A stretch of 64,000 bases of DNA from Novosphingobium sp. 32-60-15 (GCF_002280675.1 NZ_NCEN01000001.1:186001-250000), one strand, 5' to 3'. Positions 17,674 through 26,714 are shown, numbered from the stretch's first letter. Made by a program: numbers and translations. The notes: a model not told the origin generated them from the letters alone.

Positions 17674-19347
17674 TCAGCGCGTGAGTTTCTTGTAAGCAAG
17701 GCGCGTCGGCCGGTCAGCGGCATCGCCCAGGCGGCGGCGCTTGTCTTCTTCGTAGGCAGCAAAGTTGCCTTCGAACCATTCGACGTGGCTGTTGCCTTCA
17801 AAGGCAAGGATGTGCGTGGCAAGACGATCGAGGAAGAAGCGGTCGTGGCTGATGACCACGGCGCAACCGGCGAAGTTTTCAATCGCGTCTTCCAGCGCGC
17901 CCAGCGTTTCCACGTCAAGGTCGTTGGTCGGTTCGTCAAGCAGCAGGACATTGCCGCCAGCTTTCAGCATCTTGGCCATGTGCACGCGGTTGCGTTCACC
18001 GCCTGAAAGCTTGCCGACGTTCTTCTGCTGGTCAGCGCCCTTGAAGTTGAACGCCCCGACATAAGCGCGGGTCGACATTTCCTGCTTGTTGACGGTCATG
18101 TAATCCAGACCGTCAGAGATTTCCTGCCAGACGTTGTTCTTGGGGTCGAGATCATCGCGGCTCTGGTCAACAAAGCCCAGATGCACGGTCGATCCGATTT
18201 CCACGGTGCCGCTATCGGGCTGTTCCTTGCCGGTCAGGATCTTGAACAGGGTTGATTTACCCGCGCCGTTCGGACCGATGATGCCGACAATACCGCCCGG
18301 TGGCAGCATGAACGACAGGTTTTCGAACAGAAGCTTGTCGCCATAAGCCTTGGTGATGTTCTTGGCTTCGATAACCTTGCCGCCAAGACGCTCTGGCACC
18401 TGGATGACGATCTGGGCCTTGCCGATAGGGCGGTTGTCCTGTGCGTTCTGCAATTCTTCAAACTTGCGGACACGGGCCTTGGACTTGGTCTGGCGGGCGG
18501 CTGGCGTCTGCCGGATCCATTCGAGTTCGCGGGCCAGTGCTTTTTGCTTGCCGCTCTCCTCGCGTTCTTCCTGCGCCATGCGCTTGGCCTTGGTTTCAAG
18601 GTAGGTCGAGTAATTGCCCTCGTAAGGGAAGTACTTTCCACGGTCGAGTTCGAGGATCCAACCCACCACATTATCAAGGAAGTAGCGGTCGTGAGTGATC
18701 ATCAAGACCGCGCCCGCGTAATCCTTCAGGTGGTTTTCCAGCCATTCGACCGATTCTGCGTCAAGGTGGTTGGTTGGTTCGTCAAGCAGCAGAATGTCGG
18801 GCTTCTGGATCAGCAGACGCGTCAGCGCGATACGGCGCTTTTCACCGCCTGAAAGGCTGTCCACAGGCCAGTCGCCGGGAGGGCAGCGCAGCGCTTCCAT
18901 CGCAATTTCAAGCTGGTTGTCGAGCGTCCAGCCATCGACCGCGTCGATCTTGTCCTGCAACTCGCTCATCTCTGCGCCAAGCGCGTCGAAATCGGCGTCT
19001 TCCTCGCCCATTTCCATGCCGATCTGGTTGAACCGGTCAACCATGTCAGCGGTCGCGCGTGCGCCTTCCTTGACGTTTTCCAGCACGGTCTTGGTATTGT
19101 CGAGCTGCGGCTCCTGCTCAAGATAGCCGACGGTGATGTGTTCACCCGGCCAGGCCTCACCGGTATAATCCTTGTCGATCCCGGCCATGATCTTGATCAG
19201 CGTCGATTTACCGGCACCGTTGGGGCCGACAATACCGATCTTGGCACCCTGATAGAACTGCAAGCTGATATCGCTGAGTACCGGCTTTTGAGCGCCGGGG
19301 AAGGTCTTCGTCATGTTCTTCATGACGTAGGCATATTGGGCAGCCAT
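17674..19347 (-). CDS. ettA: Energy-dependent translational throttle protein EttA (ABC-F)
   Basis: A 557-residue soluble ABC-F ATPase with two nucleotide-binding domains and no membrane segment. Walker A GPNGAGKST occurs twice, followed by the signatures LSGGEKRRIALTR and LSGGERNRVHMAK and Walker B motifs LLLDEPTNHLD and LLLDEPTNDLD. Length and the EttA-type arm and linker (ARELEWIRQTPAARQTKSKARV) point to EttA, which binds the ribosomal E site and gates the first peptide bond according to the ATP/ADP ratio. It stands alone between two convergent or divergent neighbours. Confidence 0.93.
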   Translation of the reverse strand: MAAQYAYVMKNMTKTFPGAQKPVLSDISLQFYQGAKIGIVGPNGAGKSTLIKIMAGIDKDYTGEAWPGEHITVGYLEQEPQLDNTKTVLENVKEGARATADMVDRFNQIGMEMGEEDADFDALGAEMSELQDKIDAVDGWTLDNQLEIAMEALRCPPGDWPVDSLSGGEKRRIALTRLLIQKPDILLLDEPTNHLDAESVEWLENHLKDYAGAVLMITHDRYFLDNVVGWILELDRGKYFPYEGNYSTYLETKAKRMAQEEREESGKQKALARELEWIRQTPAARQTKSKARVRKFEELQNAQDNRPIGKAQIVIQVPERLGGKVIEAKNITKAYGDKLLFENLSFMLPPGGIVGIIGPNGAGKSTLFKILTGKEQPDSGTVEIGSTVHLGFVDQSRDDLDPKNNVWQEISDGLDYMTVNKQEMSTRAYVGAFNFKGADQQKNVGKLSGGERNRVHMAKMLKAGGNVLLLDEPTNDLDVETLGALEDAIENFAGCAVVISHDRFFLDRLATHILAFEGNSHVEWFEGNFAAYEEDKRRRLGDAADRPTRLAYKKLTR

Positions 19348-19495
19348 AACGGATCCTTGATGGAATGGCGTGAAACGGTTGCGCCGCCTCTATCCGAGCG
19401 CGTCGGCGCGGGCAAGCGCGGGTTCTCAAAGAAGGGTGTTGATCCGGCGCCATAGGGGCTTGGCAGGGGCAGGGCATAAATATAGGCTTGGTTTC

Positions 19496-20830
19496 ATGCG
19501 AAACAAACTCTGCGCTGCGGCGCTTCTAGCTGCGGTCGTCCCCTTTGCTACACAGGCGCAAGAGCCCGTGGGCGATGTTGCATGGGACATTCTGGCAGGC
19601 CTCACCAGCGAAGTCGGCCCGCGCATGCCCGGAAGCGAGGCAGAAGCGCGCGCACGCGTCTGGGCCGAGGCACGGCTTAAAGCGCTGGGTTTCAGCAACG
19701 TCACCAAAGAACCATTCCCCATTCGTGGCTATGTGCGCGGACGTGACGAGGCGAGCTTGACCGCACCGTTTCCATACAAGCTGGCGGTAACGGCGCTGGG
19801 CTACAGCGGAACAACGCCGGAAAAAGGCATCGAGGGTGAACTTGCCTATTTCGCCACGCTTAATGCCCTGAAGGCCGCGCCTGCCGCATCGCTCACCGGC
19901 AAGATCGCGTTTATCGATCACGCGATGAAGCGCGCGCAGGATGGCAGCGGTTATGGGCCCTATGGCCAGGTGCGCCGCGCTGGCCCTGCGATTGCTTCGG
20001 GCAAGGGTGCAATTGGCGTGATCATCCGCTCGATCGGCACGGACAGCCACCGCAACCCGCACACCGGCGGCACGACATTTGCCGATGGCGTTAAGCCTAT
20101 TCCGGCAGGTGCGGTGTCAAACCCGGATGCCGATTTGATCGCGCGTATCGCCCGCAGCGGTAAGCCGATCCGCGCGGGCCTGACGCTAACAGGCAAGACG
20201 GTGGACAACCTGCCATCGGGCAATGTCTTTGCAGATATGCCGGGGCGCGATCCTGCCTTGCCGCCGATCCTTGTGGGCTGTCATCTGGACAGCTGGGATT
20301 TGGGAACCGGTGCCATCGATGATGCGGCAGGCTGTGCCATCATCACGGCCGCCGCGCTCAAGGCGCAACAAGGCGGCAAGGCGCTGCGCACCATCCGAGT
20401 GCTTTGGGCAGGCTCTGAAGAGCTCGGCGGCTTTGGCGGCAGGGCCTTTGCCGAAAAACACGCTGAACCCTATGCGCTTGCGATGGAGAGCGATTTCGGC
20501 GCAGCCAAAGTCTGGCGTGTCGGTTTCAGCTTTGGTGATGTGAACAAGCCGCTGGCTGACCGTATTGCCGCAGCGCTTTCCCCAATGGGCATCGTGCGTG
20601 GCGATGGCAAAGCCAGTGGCGGAACCGATGTCGCGCCAATGATCGCCAAGCAAAAGCTGGCCGTCGTCGATCTCGATCAGGACGGAACGCATTATTTTGA
20701 TCTGCACCACACGCCCGATGATACGCTGGACAAAGTCGATCCGGCAGAACTGGCGCAAAATGTTGCAGCGTGGACAGAGGCGCTGAAGATCGTTGCGAAC
20801 GAGGCAGGACCAATTGCGCCTACGCCCTAA
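19496..20830 (+). CDS. M28-family zinc aminopeptidase, secreted
   Basis: A 444-residue protein with a signal peptide (MRNKLCAAALLAAVVPFATQAQ). Metal ligands of the M28 fold are visible: the His-x-Asp of VGCHLDSWDLG, the Asp of GAIDDAAGCAI, the Glu pair of GSEELGGFGG, an Asp in AMESDFG and the late His in FDLHHTPDDTLD. A PA-like insert lies between residues about 130 and 230. It is probably an exported di-zinc aminopeptidase or carboxypeptidase; specificity is not visible. The ATG at 19496 begins the signal peptide; the frame is open further back to 19370. Confidence 0.9.
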   Translation: MRNKLCAAALLAAVVPFATQAQEPVGDVAWDILAGLTSEVGPRMPGSEAEARARVWAEARLKALGFSNVTKEPFPIRGYVRGRDEASLTAPFPYKLAVTALGYSGTTPEKGIEGELAYFATLNALKAAPAASLTGKIAFIDHAMKRAQDGSGYGPYGQVRRAGPAIASGKGAIGVIIRSIGTDSHRNPHTGGTTFADGVKPIPAGAVSNPDADLIARIARSGKPIRAGLTLTGKTVDNLPSGNVFADMPGRDPALPPILVGCHLDSWDLGTGAIDDAAGCAIITAAALKAQQGGKALRTIRVLWAGSEELGGFGGRAFAEKHAEPYALAMESDFGAAKVWRVGFSFGDVNKPLADRIAAALSPMGIVRGDGKASGGTDVAPMIAKQKLAVVDLDQDGTHYFDLHHTPDDTLDKVDPAELAQNVAAWTEALKIVANEAGPIAPTP

Positions 20831-20832
20831 GA

Positions 20833-21849
20833 TCAGGGCCGCTCTTCGGGGAACTCAACAACGGTCGTCACGCCGTTGCTGCCATCGACTTTCAATGTGC
20901 CGCTTAATTGTGCGGCGAACCCTTTGATAATGGTCGTGCCAAGCCCCAGCGGCCTGCCTGTGGCCGTGGTGGGCGGCTGCTCAGCCATCCCGCAGCCATT
21001 GTCTGCAATCGTCAGACGCAGATTTTCGGCGCTGATACGTTCCAGTGTCAGGCGTACTTCGCCGGGATGATCTGCGGTAAAGGCGTGCTTGATGCTATTG
21101 GTCAGCACTTCGGTGACCAGCAGCATCAGGGTCATCATACGATCGATGCTGATGCGCGCATCAACTGCGTTGACAATCACTTGAATATGGCTCGCACCGG
21201 CCACTTCCTGGGCCTGCTGCACGACATGCTGAAACTGGTCAGGCAGGGCGAGGTCCCGCGCCGCAGGATCATAAAGTTGGCGATGGACGCGGCCCATCAG
21301 CTCAATCCGTGTATTGGCGCTATCGACAATGGCCAGTGCAGCAGATGGATCATGCTCGATCCGTCGGCGTTGCAAGCGCAGCATCGATGAAATCGAAGCC
21401 AGATTATTGGCCACACGGTGCTGCAGTTCCTTGAACAGCAGCGTCTGGTGATCGGCCATTTCGCCCAGCTTTCGTTGACTTTCAACAAGCTTTTCCTGGC
21501 GCAGCAGCAGGCCATCAATCAGCGCAATATCCACCGCCACAACCAGCGTATAAAACAACAGTGCGGTCAGCACCGGGCCGTCGGTCTGGAAGCTTTCGAA
21601 TGGGGGGATGAACCAAAACCAGGCGGCAAGGCCGCTTAACAAGGCACATAGAATCCCGGGGCCGCGGCCCGCCAAAAATGTGCAAATGATGACGACCGGG
21701 AAAAATGTCAGAAACGGAAAGCCCGGTGGCAACATCGCGTCGACCAGAAAACGCGCAGCCGGACCCAATCCCGCAAACAGGATCGCCGTGCCATAGCGCG
21801 GCAAAGTACCGCGTATAGGCTGGAAAATTGCGCGCGGCAGCCAAGTCAT
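20833..21849 (-). CDS. Membrane sensor histidine kinase (DUF4118 + HisKA_2)
   Basis: A 338-residue sensor kinase. The first 115 residues hold three or four hydrophobic segments of the DUF4118 (KdpD-like) type, with FLAGRGPGILCALLSGLAAWFWFIPP typical of it. A coiled stretch leads to the phospho-acceptor region LLFKELQHRVANNLASISSML (HisKA_2, His near residue 146), and the ATPase domain shows NSIKHAF and DNGCGM. Kinases of this class in alphaproteobacteria often feed the general stress response, but no receiver or partner gene is adjacent, so the pathway is open. The stop is three bases from the convergent M28 gene. Confidence 0.87.
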   Translation of the reverse strand: MTWLPRAIFQPIRGTLPRYGTAILFAGLGPAARFLVDAMLPPGFPFLTFFPVVIICTFLAGRGPGILCALLSGLAAWFWFIPPFESFQTDGPVLTALLFYTLVVAVDIALIDGLLLRQEKLVESQRKLGEMADHQTLLFKELQHRVANNLASISSMLRLQRRRIEHDPSAALAIVDSANTRIELMGRVHRQLYDPAARDLALPDQFQHVVQQAQEVAGASHIQVIVNAVDARISIDRMMTLMLLVTEVLTNSIKHAFTADHPGEVRLTLERISAENLRLTIADNGCGMAEQPPTTATGRPLGLGTTIIKGFAAQLSGTLKVDGSNGVTTVVEFPEERP

Positions 21850-21951
21850 CGGTGGTGGATATGCACTTATGCCGTAACCGATGCAACCGCATCAAGCCGA
21901 AGGCTCACCATTGCTGGGAGCCTTCGTCAAGAAGAAGGTTTTTTCGGATTC

Positions 21952-23199
21952 TTAGATGCGCTCGATTATGATCGCAGGAGCCATCCCGCCTGCCGCACAC
22001 ATCGTAACCAGACCATACCGCCCGCCAGAGCGTTCAAGTTCATCCAATGCCGTGCCGATGAGGATGGAACCGGTCGCGCCTATCGGATGGCCCAATGCCA
22101 TCGACCCGCCGTTTATATTCACTTTCGCGCGGTCCAGTTCCAAATCGCGGATGAATTTTTCGGCAACAACGGCAAACGCTTCGTTGATTTCCCAAACGTC
22201 GATGTCGGCTTTGGAAAGTCCGGCCTTGGCCAGCACCTTCTTGGCGGCCGGGACAGGTGCGTTCAGCATCAACGTGGGATCATCGCCCTGGTTGGCATAT
22301 GCCACAATCCGCGCCCGCGGCTTTAGCCCATGCTTTTCTGCATATGCCGGCGAGACGATCAATACTGCCGCCGCGCCATCGACAACGCCCGATGAATTGC
22401 CGGCATGGTGGAAATGTTTGATTTCCAGATCCGGGTAGCGGCGATTGATCTGTTTGCGGAACGTCGTGCCGCCAAGGTCAAAGTCGGCCATCCCGGCGAA
22501 GCTTGGCTTCAATGCAGCCAGACCTTCGGCTGTTGTTTCAGGCCTTGGGAATTCCTCATGATCCAGAGCCACGGAACCGTCGTCATTCAGGACCGGCACG
22601 GTAGACTTGGTAAAGCGGCCTTCCTTGATTGCCATGTCGGCGCGCTGTTGGCTAACCAAGGCCAGCGCATCCAAATCTTCGCGGCTTATACCATCCATCG
22701 AAGCGATCGCATCGCCGCAGATTCCCTGATGCGATTGCGGATGGATCGTATCGAGCGCCATATTGCCAGAACCCATCCCCAATGGCGCAAATCCGGCGTT
22801 TGCCTGCTGTGCGGCATGTGATGCAACAAAGCTCATCATCTCGGTCCCGCCTGCGATGACGCAGTCTTCCATACCGGACATGATCGAAGCGCAAGCCAGG
22901 TTTACCGAAGTGATCCCGCCGCCGCAGAACCGGTCAAGCGTAGTGCCGCTGGCCGTAACGTCATAGCCTGCCGCCAGCGCTGCCATCCGGCCAAGGTCGC
23001 CGCCTTGTTCGCGCGCTTGGGTCGAGGTGGACCAAATGATGTCATCCACGGTTGCTGTATCAAGGTTGTTGCGGTCCCTGATCGCCTTCAGGACAGTAGC
23101 TGCCAAGTGCTGCGGGTGCAGGTGGGAAAGCGCGCCCTTGCCAGGCTTGCCCACACCGCGCGGGGTGCGGACTGCATCGATAATGTAGGCTTCGGCCAT
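21952..23199 (-). CDS. Acetyl-CoA C-acyltransferase (thiolase)
   Basis: A 415-residue thiolase. The nucleophilic Cys is C92 (LDRFCGGGITSVN), the catalytic His lies in MALGHPIGATG and the second Cys in MCAAGGMAP. It could serve beta-oxidation or the reverse condensation; the long N-terminal loop and sequence type fit degradative acyl-CoA thiolases, without proof. It stands alone, 252 bases from the divergent thioesterase gene. A perfect 16-bp palindrome lies 24 bases upstream of its ATG and is a likely operator. Confidence 0.92.
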   Translation of the reverse strand: MAEAYIIDAVRTPRGVGKPGKGALSHLHPQHLAATVLKAIRDRNNLDTATVDDIIWSTSTQAREQGGDLGRMAALAAGYDVTASGTTLDRFCGGGITSVNLACASIMSGMEDCVIAGGTEMMSFVASHAAQQANAGFAPLGMGSGNMALDTIHPQSHQGICGDAIASMDGISREDLDALALVSQQRADMAIKEGRFTKSTVPVLNDDGSVALDHEEFPRPETTAEGLAALKPSFAGMADFDLGGTTFRKQINRRYPDLEIKHFHHAGNSSGVVDGAAAVLIVSPAYAEKHGLKPRARIVAYANQGDDPTLMLNAPVPAAKKVLAKAGLSKADIDVWEINEAFAVVAEKFIRDLELDRAKVNINGGSMALGHPIGATGSILIGTALDELERSGGRYGLVTMCAAGGMAPAIIIERI

Positions 23200-23222
23200 C
23201 GCAAGCTCTCCGTCTATGGCGT

Positions 23223-23238
23223 TTAATCGTACGATTAA
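23223..23238. promoter_or_regulatory. Perfect palindrome TTAATCGTACGATTAA, likely operator of the thiolase gene
   Basis: Sixteen bases of exact dyad symmetry centred at 23230/23231, starting 24 bases upstream of the thiolase ATG. The size and shape fit a TetR- or GntR-type repressor site, which commonly control beta-oxidation genes. No regulator gene is adjacent. That it is an operator is inference from symmetry and position. Confidence 0.55.
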
Positions 23239-23450
23239 CCTGTTAGCAAAGGATGTGCAAGTTGTATTCCAAGCGTTCGACGGTGTTGCCGCACCATGCC
23301 AGCTTTGGACATTGTCTTGCGGTCATCGTAACGCACAGCGGGAATATGGCAGGCCCGGATTGCCATGCACATATTGCGCATTGTGATGGACAAAGGCGTT
23401 CTGCAGCCCGCACGGCGATCCTGGCCGCGGCTCGTGTTGAAAGGTTTTGT

Positions 23451-23885
23451 ATGATTTGGTGGAATGGCAAAATCCCTGAGATAGAGCGACTGACCCGCCT
23501 TGGCTCAAGTTCCATGCCAGCCCACCTTGGCATTGAATTTGTCGATTGCGGCGAAGACTGGGTGAAGGCGCGAATGCCGGTAGATCACCGGACGCATCAG
23601 CCATTCGGAAGATTGCACGGTGGTGCATCGGTGGCGCTGGCTGAAACGATCGGATCAATGGGCGGGGCGATGGTTGTCGATCCCGAAAAGTTCGTGACAG
23701 TCGGGCTGGAGATCAACGCCAATCACGTAAGGCCTGTCCGTGAAGGTTGGGTCTATGCCACCGCACGGCCCGAAGCGTTGGGGCGAACAACCCACGTATG
23801 GTCCATCCGCATTGAGGACGAGGCAGACAGACTGGTGTGTCTCTCTCGGCTTACCCTTGCGGTCATTAGCATCGACCGTAGTTGA
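23451..23885 (+). CDS. PaaI-type hotdog-fold thioesterase
   Basis: A 144-residue hotdog thioesterase. The catalytic-loop motif FGRLHGGASVALAETIGSM at about residues 45-63 is the usual HGG-x8-E signature, and VGLEINANHVRPVREGW follows as in PaaI/YbdB-like proteins. These hydrolyse acyl-CoA or aryl-CoA thioesters. The ATG at 23451 has no strong ribosome site, but the frame upstream has no conserved content. It is divergent from the thiolase gene, so a joint role in acyl-CoA metabolism is plausible. Confidence 0.85.
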   Translation: MIWWNGKIPEIERLTRLGSSSMPAHLGIEFVDCGEDWVKARMPVDHRTHQPFGRLHGGASVALAETIGSMGGAMVVDPEKFVTVGLEINANHVRPVREGWVYATARPEALGRTTHVWSIRIEDEADRLVCLSRLTLAVISIDRS

Positions 23886-23929
23886 CGTGCAGCAATTCCC
23901 ACCCAAGCACCACCAGAAGGGATAAATCC

Positions 23930-24115
23930 ATGAACAGCATGATGATTGCGTCTCCCGAGCAGGATCGCGTGCTGCCCATGGCAGGCATTCACAATTTTCG
24001 CGATTATGGCGGATATGCCGCACGGGGGGTGTCGGGGCCGCGATTGCCTGCAAAGCAGCAACCATCGTCCCCCAAGAAATTCTGTCCATACATGCGGGAA
24101 AAGCAGGCGGCATAG
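23930..24115 (+). pseudogene. Remnant of a protein tyrosine phosphatase gene (N-terminal piece)
   Basis: Sixty-one codons. The first half reads DRVLPMAGIHNFRDYGGYAA, which is the recognisable N-terminus of the tyrosine/serine phosphatase family (usually about 250 residues, with RSGQ and HCxAGKDR motifs later). After residue about 32 the likeness stops: the next residues (RGVSGPRLPAKQQPSS...) are unrelated and a stop follows. The body of the gene, including the catalytic Cys, is missing, so this is a truncated remnant. It is squeezed between the thioesterase and trxB. Confidence 0.6.
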
Positions 24116-24169
24116 ACTCGCTTTTGCGCTGCCCACACCTTATCTCGCGAGGCCAGTGGAGGAATTCTC

Positions 24170-25138
24170 ATGGCGACGACACATAAAACCCGCATGCTTA
24201 TCATCGGTTCAGGTCCGGCAGGTCTTTCGGCGGCGATTTATGGCGCGCGTGCGGGGATGGAACCGATTGTGGTGCAGGGGCTGCAACCCGGCGGCCAGTT
24301 GACCATCACCACCGACGTTGAAAACTACCCCGGTTTCCGCGACGTGATCCAGGGCCCGTGGCTGATGCAGGAAATGCAGGCACAGGCCGAACACGTGGGT
24401 ACGCGCATGATGTGGGACACCATCCTCGAAGTCAGCATGGAAGGCTCGCCGTTCCGCGCTATTGGCGATAGCGGCGACATCTATGAAGGCGACGTTCTGG
24501 TTATTGCCACGGGCGCGCAGGCCAAATGGCTTGGCGTGTCCGGAGAACAGGAGTTTTCTGGCAAAGGCGTTTCTGCTTGCGCCACTTGCGATGGCTTTTT
24601 CTATCGCGGCAAGAAGGTGGTCGTCATCGGCGGCGGCAACACTGCGGTTGAAGAAGCGCTGTACCTGACCAACCATTCGCCAGACGTCACGCTGATCCAC
24701 CGCCGCGATAGCCTGCGCGCCGAAAAGATCCTGCAAGACCGCTTGTTTGCGCATCCCAACGTCAAAGTGCTCTGGAACGCCAAAGTCGATAGCTTCGTTG
24801 GTGAAGCGGGCAAGGGCCTGACCGGGGTAAAGGTCATCGACACGGTCACCGGCTCAGAGTCCATCGTTGAAACGGACGGCGCATTCGTCGCCATCGGTCA
24901 CGCCCCCGCGACCGAACTGTTCAAGGGCAAGCTGGAACTCGATGAAAACGGCTACATCATCGTCGAACCCGGCACGCCCAAAACCGCCATTCCCGGCGTG
25001 TTCGCCTGTGGCGATGTGATGGACCACGTCTATCGTCAGGCTGTAACCGCAGCTGGCACAGGCTGCATGGCGGCGCTTGATTCCGAACGCTTCCTTGCCG
25101 ATCTTGATTTCAAGGCGACGCAGGCTGTTCCTGCTTGA
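24170..25138 (+). CDS. trxB: Thioredoxin-disulfide reductase
   Basis: A 322-residue flavoprotein that passes electrons from NADPH to thioredoxin. The FAD-binding GSGPAGLSAAIYGARAG is at residues 13-29, the redox pair C137-x-x-C140 lies in SACATCDGFF, the NADPH-binding GGGNTAVEEA follows, and the C-terminal FAD site reads GVFACGDVMDHVYRQA. The ATG at 24170 follows GTGGAGGAATTC. A long palindromic repeat lies straight after the stop and may end the transcript. Confidence 0.96.
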   Translation: MATTHKTRMLIIGSGPAGLSAAIYGARAGMEPIVVQGLQPGGQLTITTDVENYPGFRDVIQGPWLMQEMQAQAEHVGTRMMWDTILEVSMEGSPFRAIGDSGDIYEGDVLVIATGAQAKWLGVSGEQEFSGKGVSACATCDGFFYRGKKVVVIGGGNTAVEEALYLTNHSPDVTLIHRRDSLRAEKILQDRLFAHPNVKVLWNAKVDSFVGEAGKGLTGVKVIDTVTGSESIVETDGAFVAIGHAPATELFKGKLELDENGYIIVEPGTPKTAIPGVFACGDVMDHVYRQAVTAAGTGCMAALDSERFLADLDFKATQAVPA

Positions 25139-25163
25139 TATCTTCACGTCGTCCCAAATTTCG

Positions 25164-25245
25164 TTCGTCTTTGCGAGCGTAGCGAAGCAATCCAGAGGTT
25201 GTTGCCTGACGCTCTGGACTTCTTCGCTACGCTCGCAGTGACGAA
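25164..25245. repeat. Long inverted repeat, interspersed palindromic element type
   Basis: Arms 25164-25197 and 25212-25245 are 34 bases long and match at about 30 positions in inverted orientation around a 14-base loop. The core is TGCGAGCGTAGCGAAG followed by TCCAGAG. It sits between the trxB stop and the convergent hydrolase stop. The same kind of core is well known as a dispersed intergenic repeat in alphaproteobacteria; only one copy is seen in this window. Confidence 0.8.
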
Positions 25246-25254
25246 TAGGAGTGA

Positions 25255-26046
25255 TCAGCCTTCCAGCGTATCGACAAGGCGCGCGAACAACCATTCGCGC
25301 GCCGCGTCATCCGAAAAACTGTGCGATGCGCTGTCAATCCGCGCGACACGCGCATCGGATTTGTCCCAAGCCGCTTCAAACATTTGCGCAGTGCGATCTT
25401 TGCTTGCCAGCAAAATCGCGGCTGGGCCATGAAATGCCGCCAACCCCGCCTTCATTTCGGCCACCAGCCCGGTAGGCGCTGTTTGTGATGCCGCAGCCCC
25501 GCGCAAACCTTTTGCCAGCTTGGCCAGATTGACCCCTCCCGTCAGCAAGCGCCAAACCTCGCGCGGATTGGTCAACTTGGCCAAGTATCGGCTGCGGATG
25601 GCCGCAGCAGGCATGGCTTGCGGCGCTTCTTCGCCATCGATCGTCCATGGATTGGCGAGCACCAGCCCATCAATCGCCAGCCCATGCGCAAACAGCATCA
25701 AGGCCGCTGCCGCATCGCAATTCCCGAATGCTACCACCTGTCTCACATGCGGTGCATTGGCGCGAAAGGCAGCAACTGCCGCTGCGATGTCTTGCCCGGA
25801 ATGGCGGAATGTGGGGTTATCGCCCTCGCTATCGCCCACGCCGCGCCGGTCATAGCGGAACACCGGAAAGCCCTGCTGCGCCAATCGCGCCGCCAGTTGG
25901 GCTTGTCCGCCCCATGCGCCGCCGCGCAGTTCATTCCCGCCCGAAACCAGCAGCAGCCCTGTTCCGCCGCTCGCCTGCGCCACGTCGAGTGTGCCAACCA
26001 GCGTCGCGCCTTCGCAGGCAAAGGTCAGATGCCGCCGCGTGGTCAT
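25255..26046 (-). CDS. Exosortase A system-associated hydrolase 1 (alpha/beta hydrolase)
   Basis: A 263-residue alpha/beta hydrolase. The oxyanion region is LLLVSGGNELRGGAWGG, the strand-helix after it RYDRRGVGDSEGDN, and the nucleophile elbow reads VVAFGNCDAAAAL with Cys at about residue 110 in place of Ser, as in the XrtA-linked hydrolase-1 group (TIGR03100). A His in RIDSASHSFSD is the likely base. The ATG at 26046 overlaps the stop of the hydrolase-2 gene. The substrate is unknown; the gene travels with the XrtA exopolysaccharide locus. Confidence 0.83.
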   Translation of the reverse strand: MTTRRHLTFACEGATLVGTLDVAQASGGTGLLLVSGGNELRGGAWGGQAQLAARLAQQGFPVFRYDRRGVGDSEGDNPTFRHSGQDIAAAVAAFRANAPHVRQVVAFGNCDAAAALMLFAHGLAIDGLVLANPWTIDGEEAPQAMPAAAIRSRYLAKLTNPREVWRLLTGGVNLAKLAKGLRGAAASQTAPTGLVAEMKAGLAAFHGPAAILLASKDRTAQMFEAAWDKSDARVARIDSASHSFSDDAAREWLFARLVDTLEG

Positions 26047-26714
26047 GCGCCAAGATCCGCTGCGATCAACCGCGCCAAAGCTGCCGATTGCTCGGGTGCT
26101 GCGGCAGGCTCGGCGCGCAGCCATAATCCGCCTCCGCCAAGTTCGGCCTGGGTAATGATCCGCTGGCCTTCGATCTGCGGCAGAGCATCTTGCAAGCCCG
26201 CGATCAGCGAAGCCCCGCAGCGATAGCCAGCGAGTTCCAGCCCTTCGGTGCGGCCTTGTTCAAGCAACACAGCGCTATCTTCATGCCGCCCCGCCTCGCG
26301 CGCTGCAATTACGCGGGCGCGCAGCATCTGGCGCAAGACCGACGGCCCCTTGGCCGGTTCCAGCACCCACCCCGGCATCGCTGCAGGATAAACCAACGCG
26401 CCGCCGCGTATGGCCAGAATATCAGTGACCCTGAAATGCCGCGCTGCGTTTTCCATGGCTACGCGCCAACCTTGCAGGCTTTGCGCGGTGAAACTCTGTG
26501 TGCTTTCATTGCAGCCCGGCAGATCAGGCAGAAACGTATCGATCCCGTCAGCATCCAGCAGCCGCATCGTATCGACCAGCATCCGCCGCATGCGGTTAGC
26601 TTCATCGAACAGGGCAGGGACGATCAGGACCCGGCGGTCACGCCCCCGATCAAAGGCCAGCGCGTATTCTTCGCAATGGCCGGAGTGTCCGGGGCAGGGC
26701 CACGTGGCAATCAC
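26043..26714 (-). CDS. Exosortase A system-associated hydrolase 2-like protein
   Basis: A 223-residue protein of alpha/beta-hydrolase look: VLIVPALFDEANRMRRMLVDTMRLL, then TFLPDLPGCNES, and ILAIRGGALV where the nucleophile elbow would be. There is no Ser or Cys at that elbow, so classical hydrolase activity is doubtful. Position between the ACP and hydrolase 1 fits the hydrolase-2 group (TIGR03101) of XrtA loci. It overlaps hydrolase 1 by four bases and the ACP stop by four bases, so all three are translationally coupled. Confidence 0.7.
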   Translation of the reverse strand: MIATWPCPGHSGHCEEYALAFDRGRDRRVLIVPALFDEANRMRRMLVDTMRLLDADGIDTFLPDLPGCNESTQSFTAQSLQGWRVAMENAARHFRVTDILAIRGGALVYPAAMPGWVLEPAKGPSVLRQMLRARVIAAREAGRHEDSAVLLEQGRTEGLELAGYRCGASLIAGLQDALPQIEGQRIITQAELGGGGLWLRAEPAAAPEQSAALARLIAADLGA

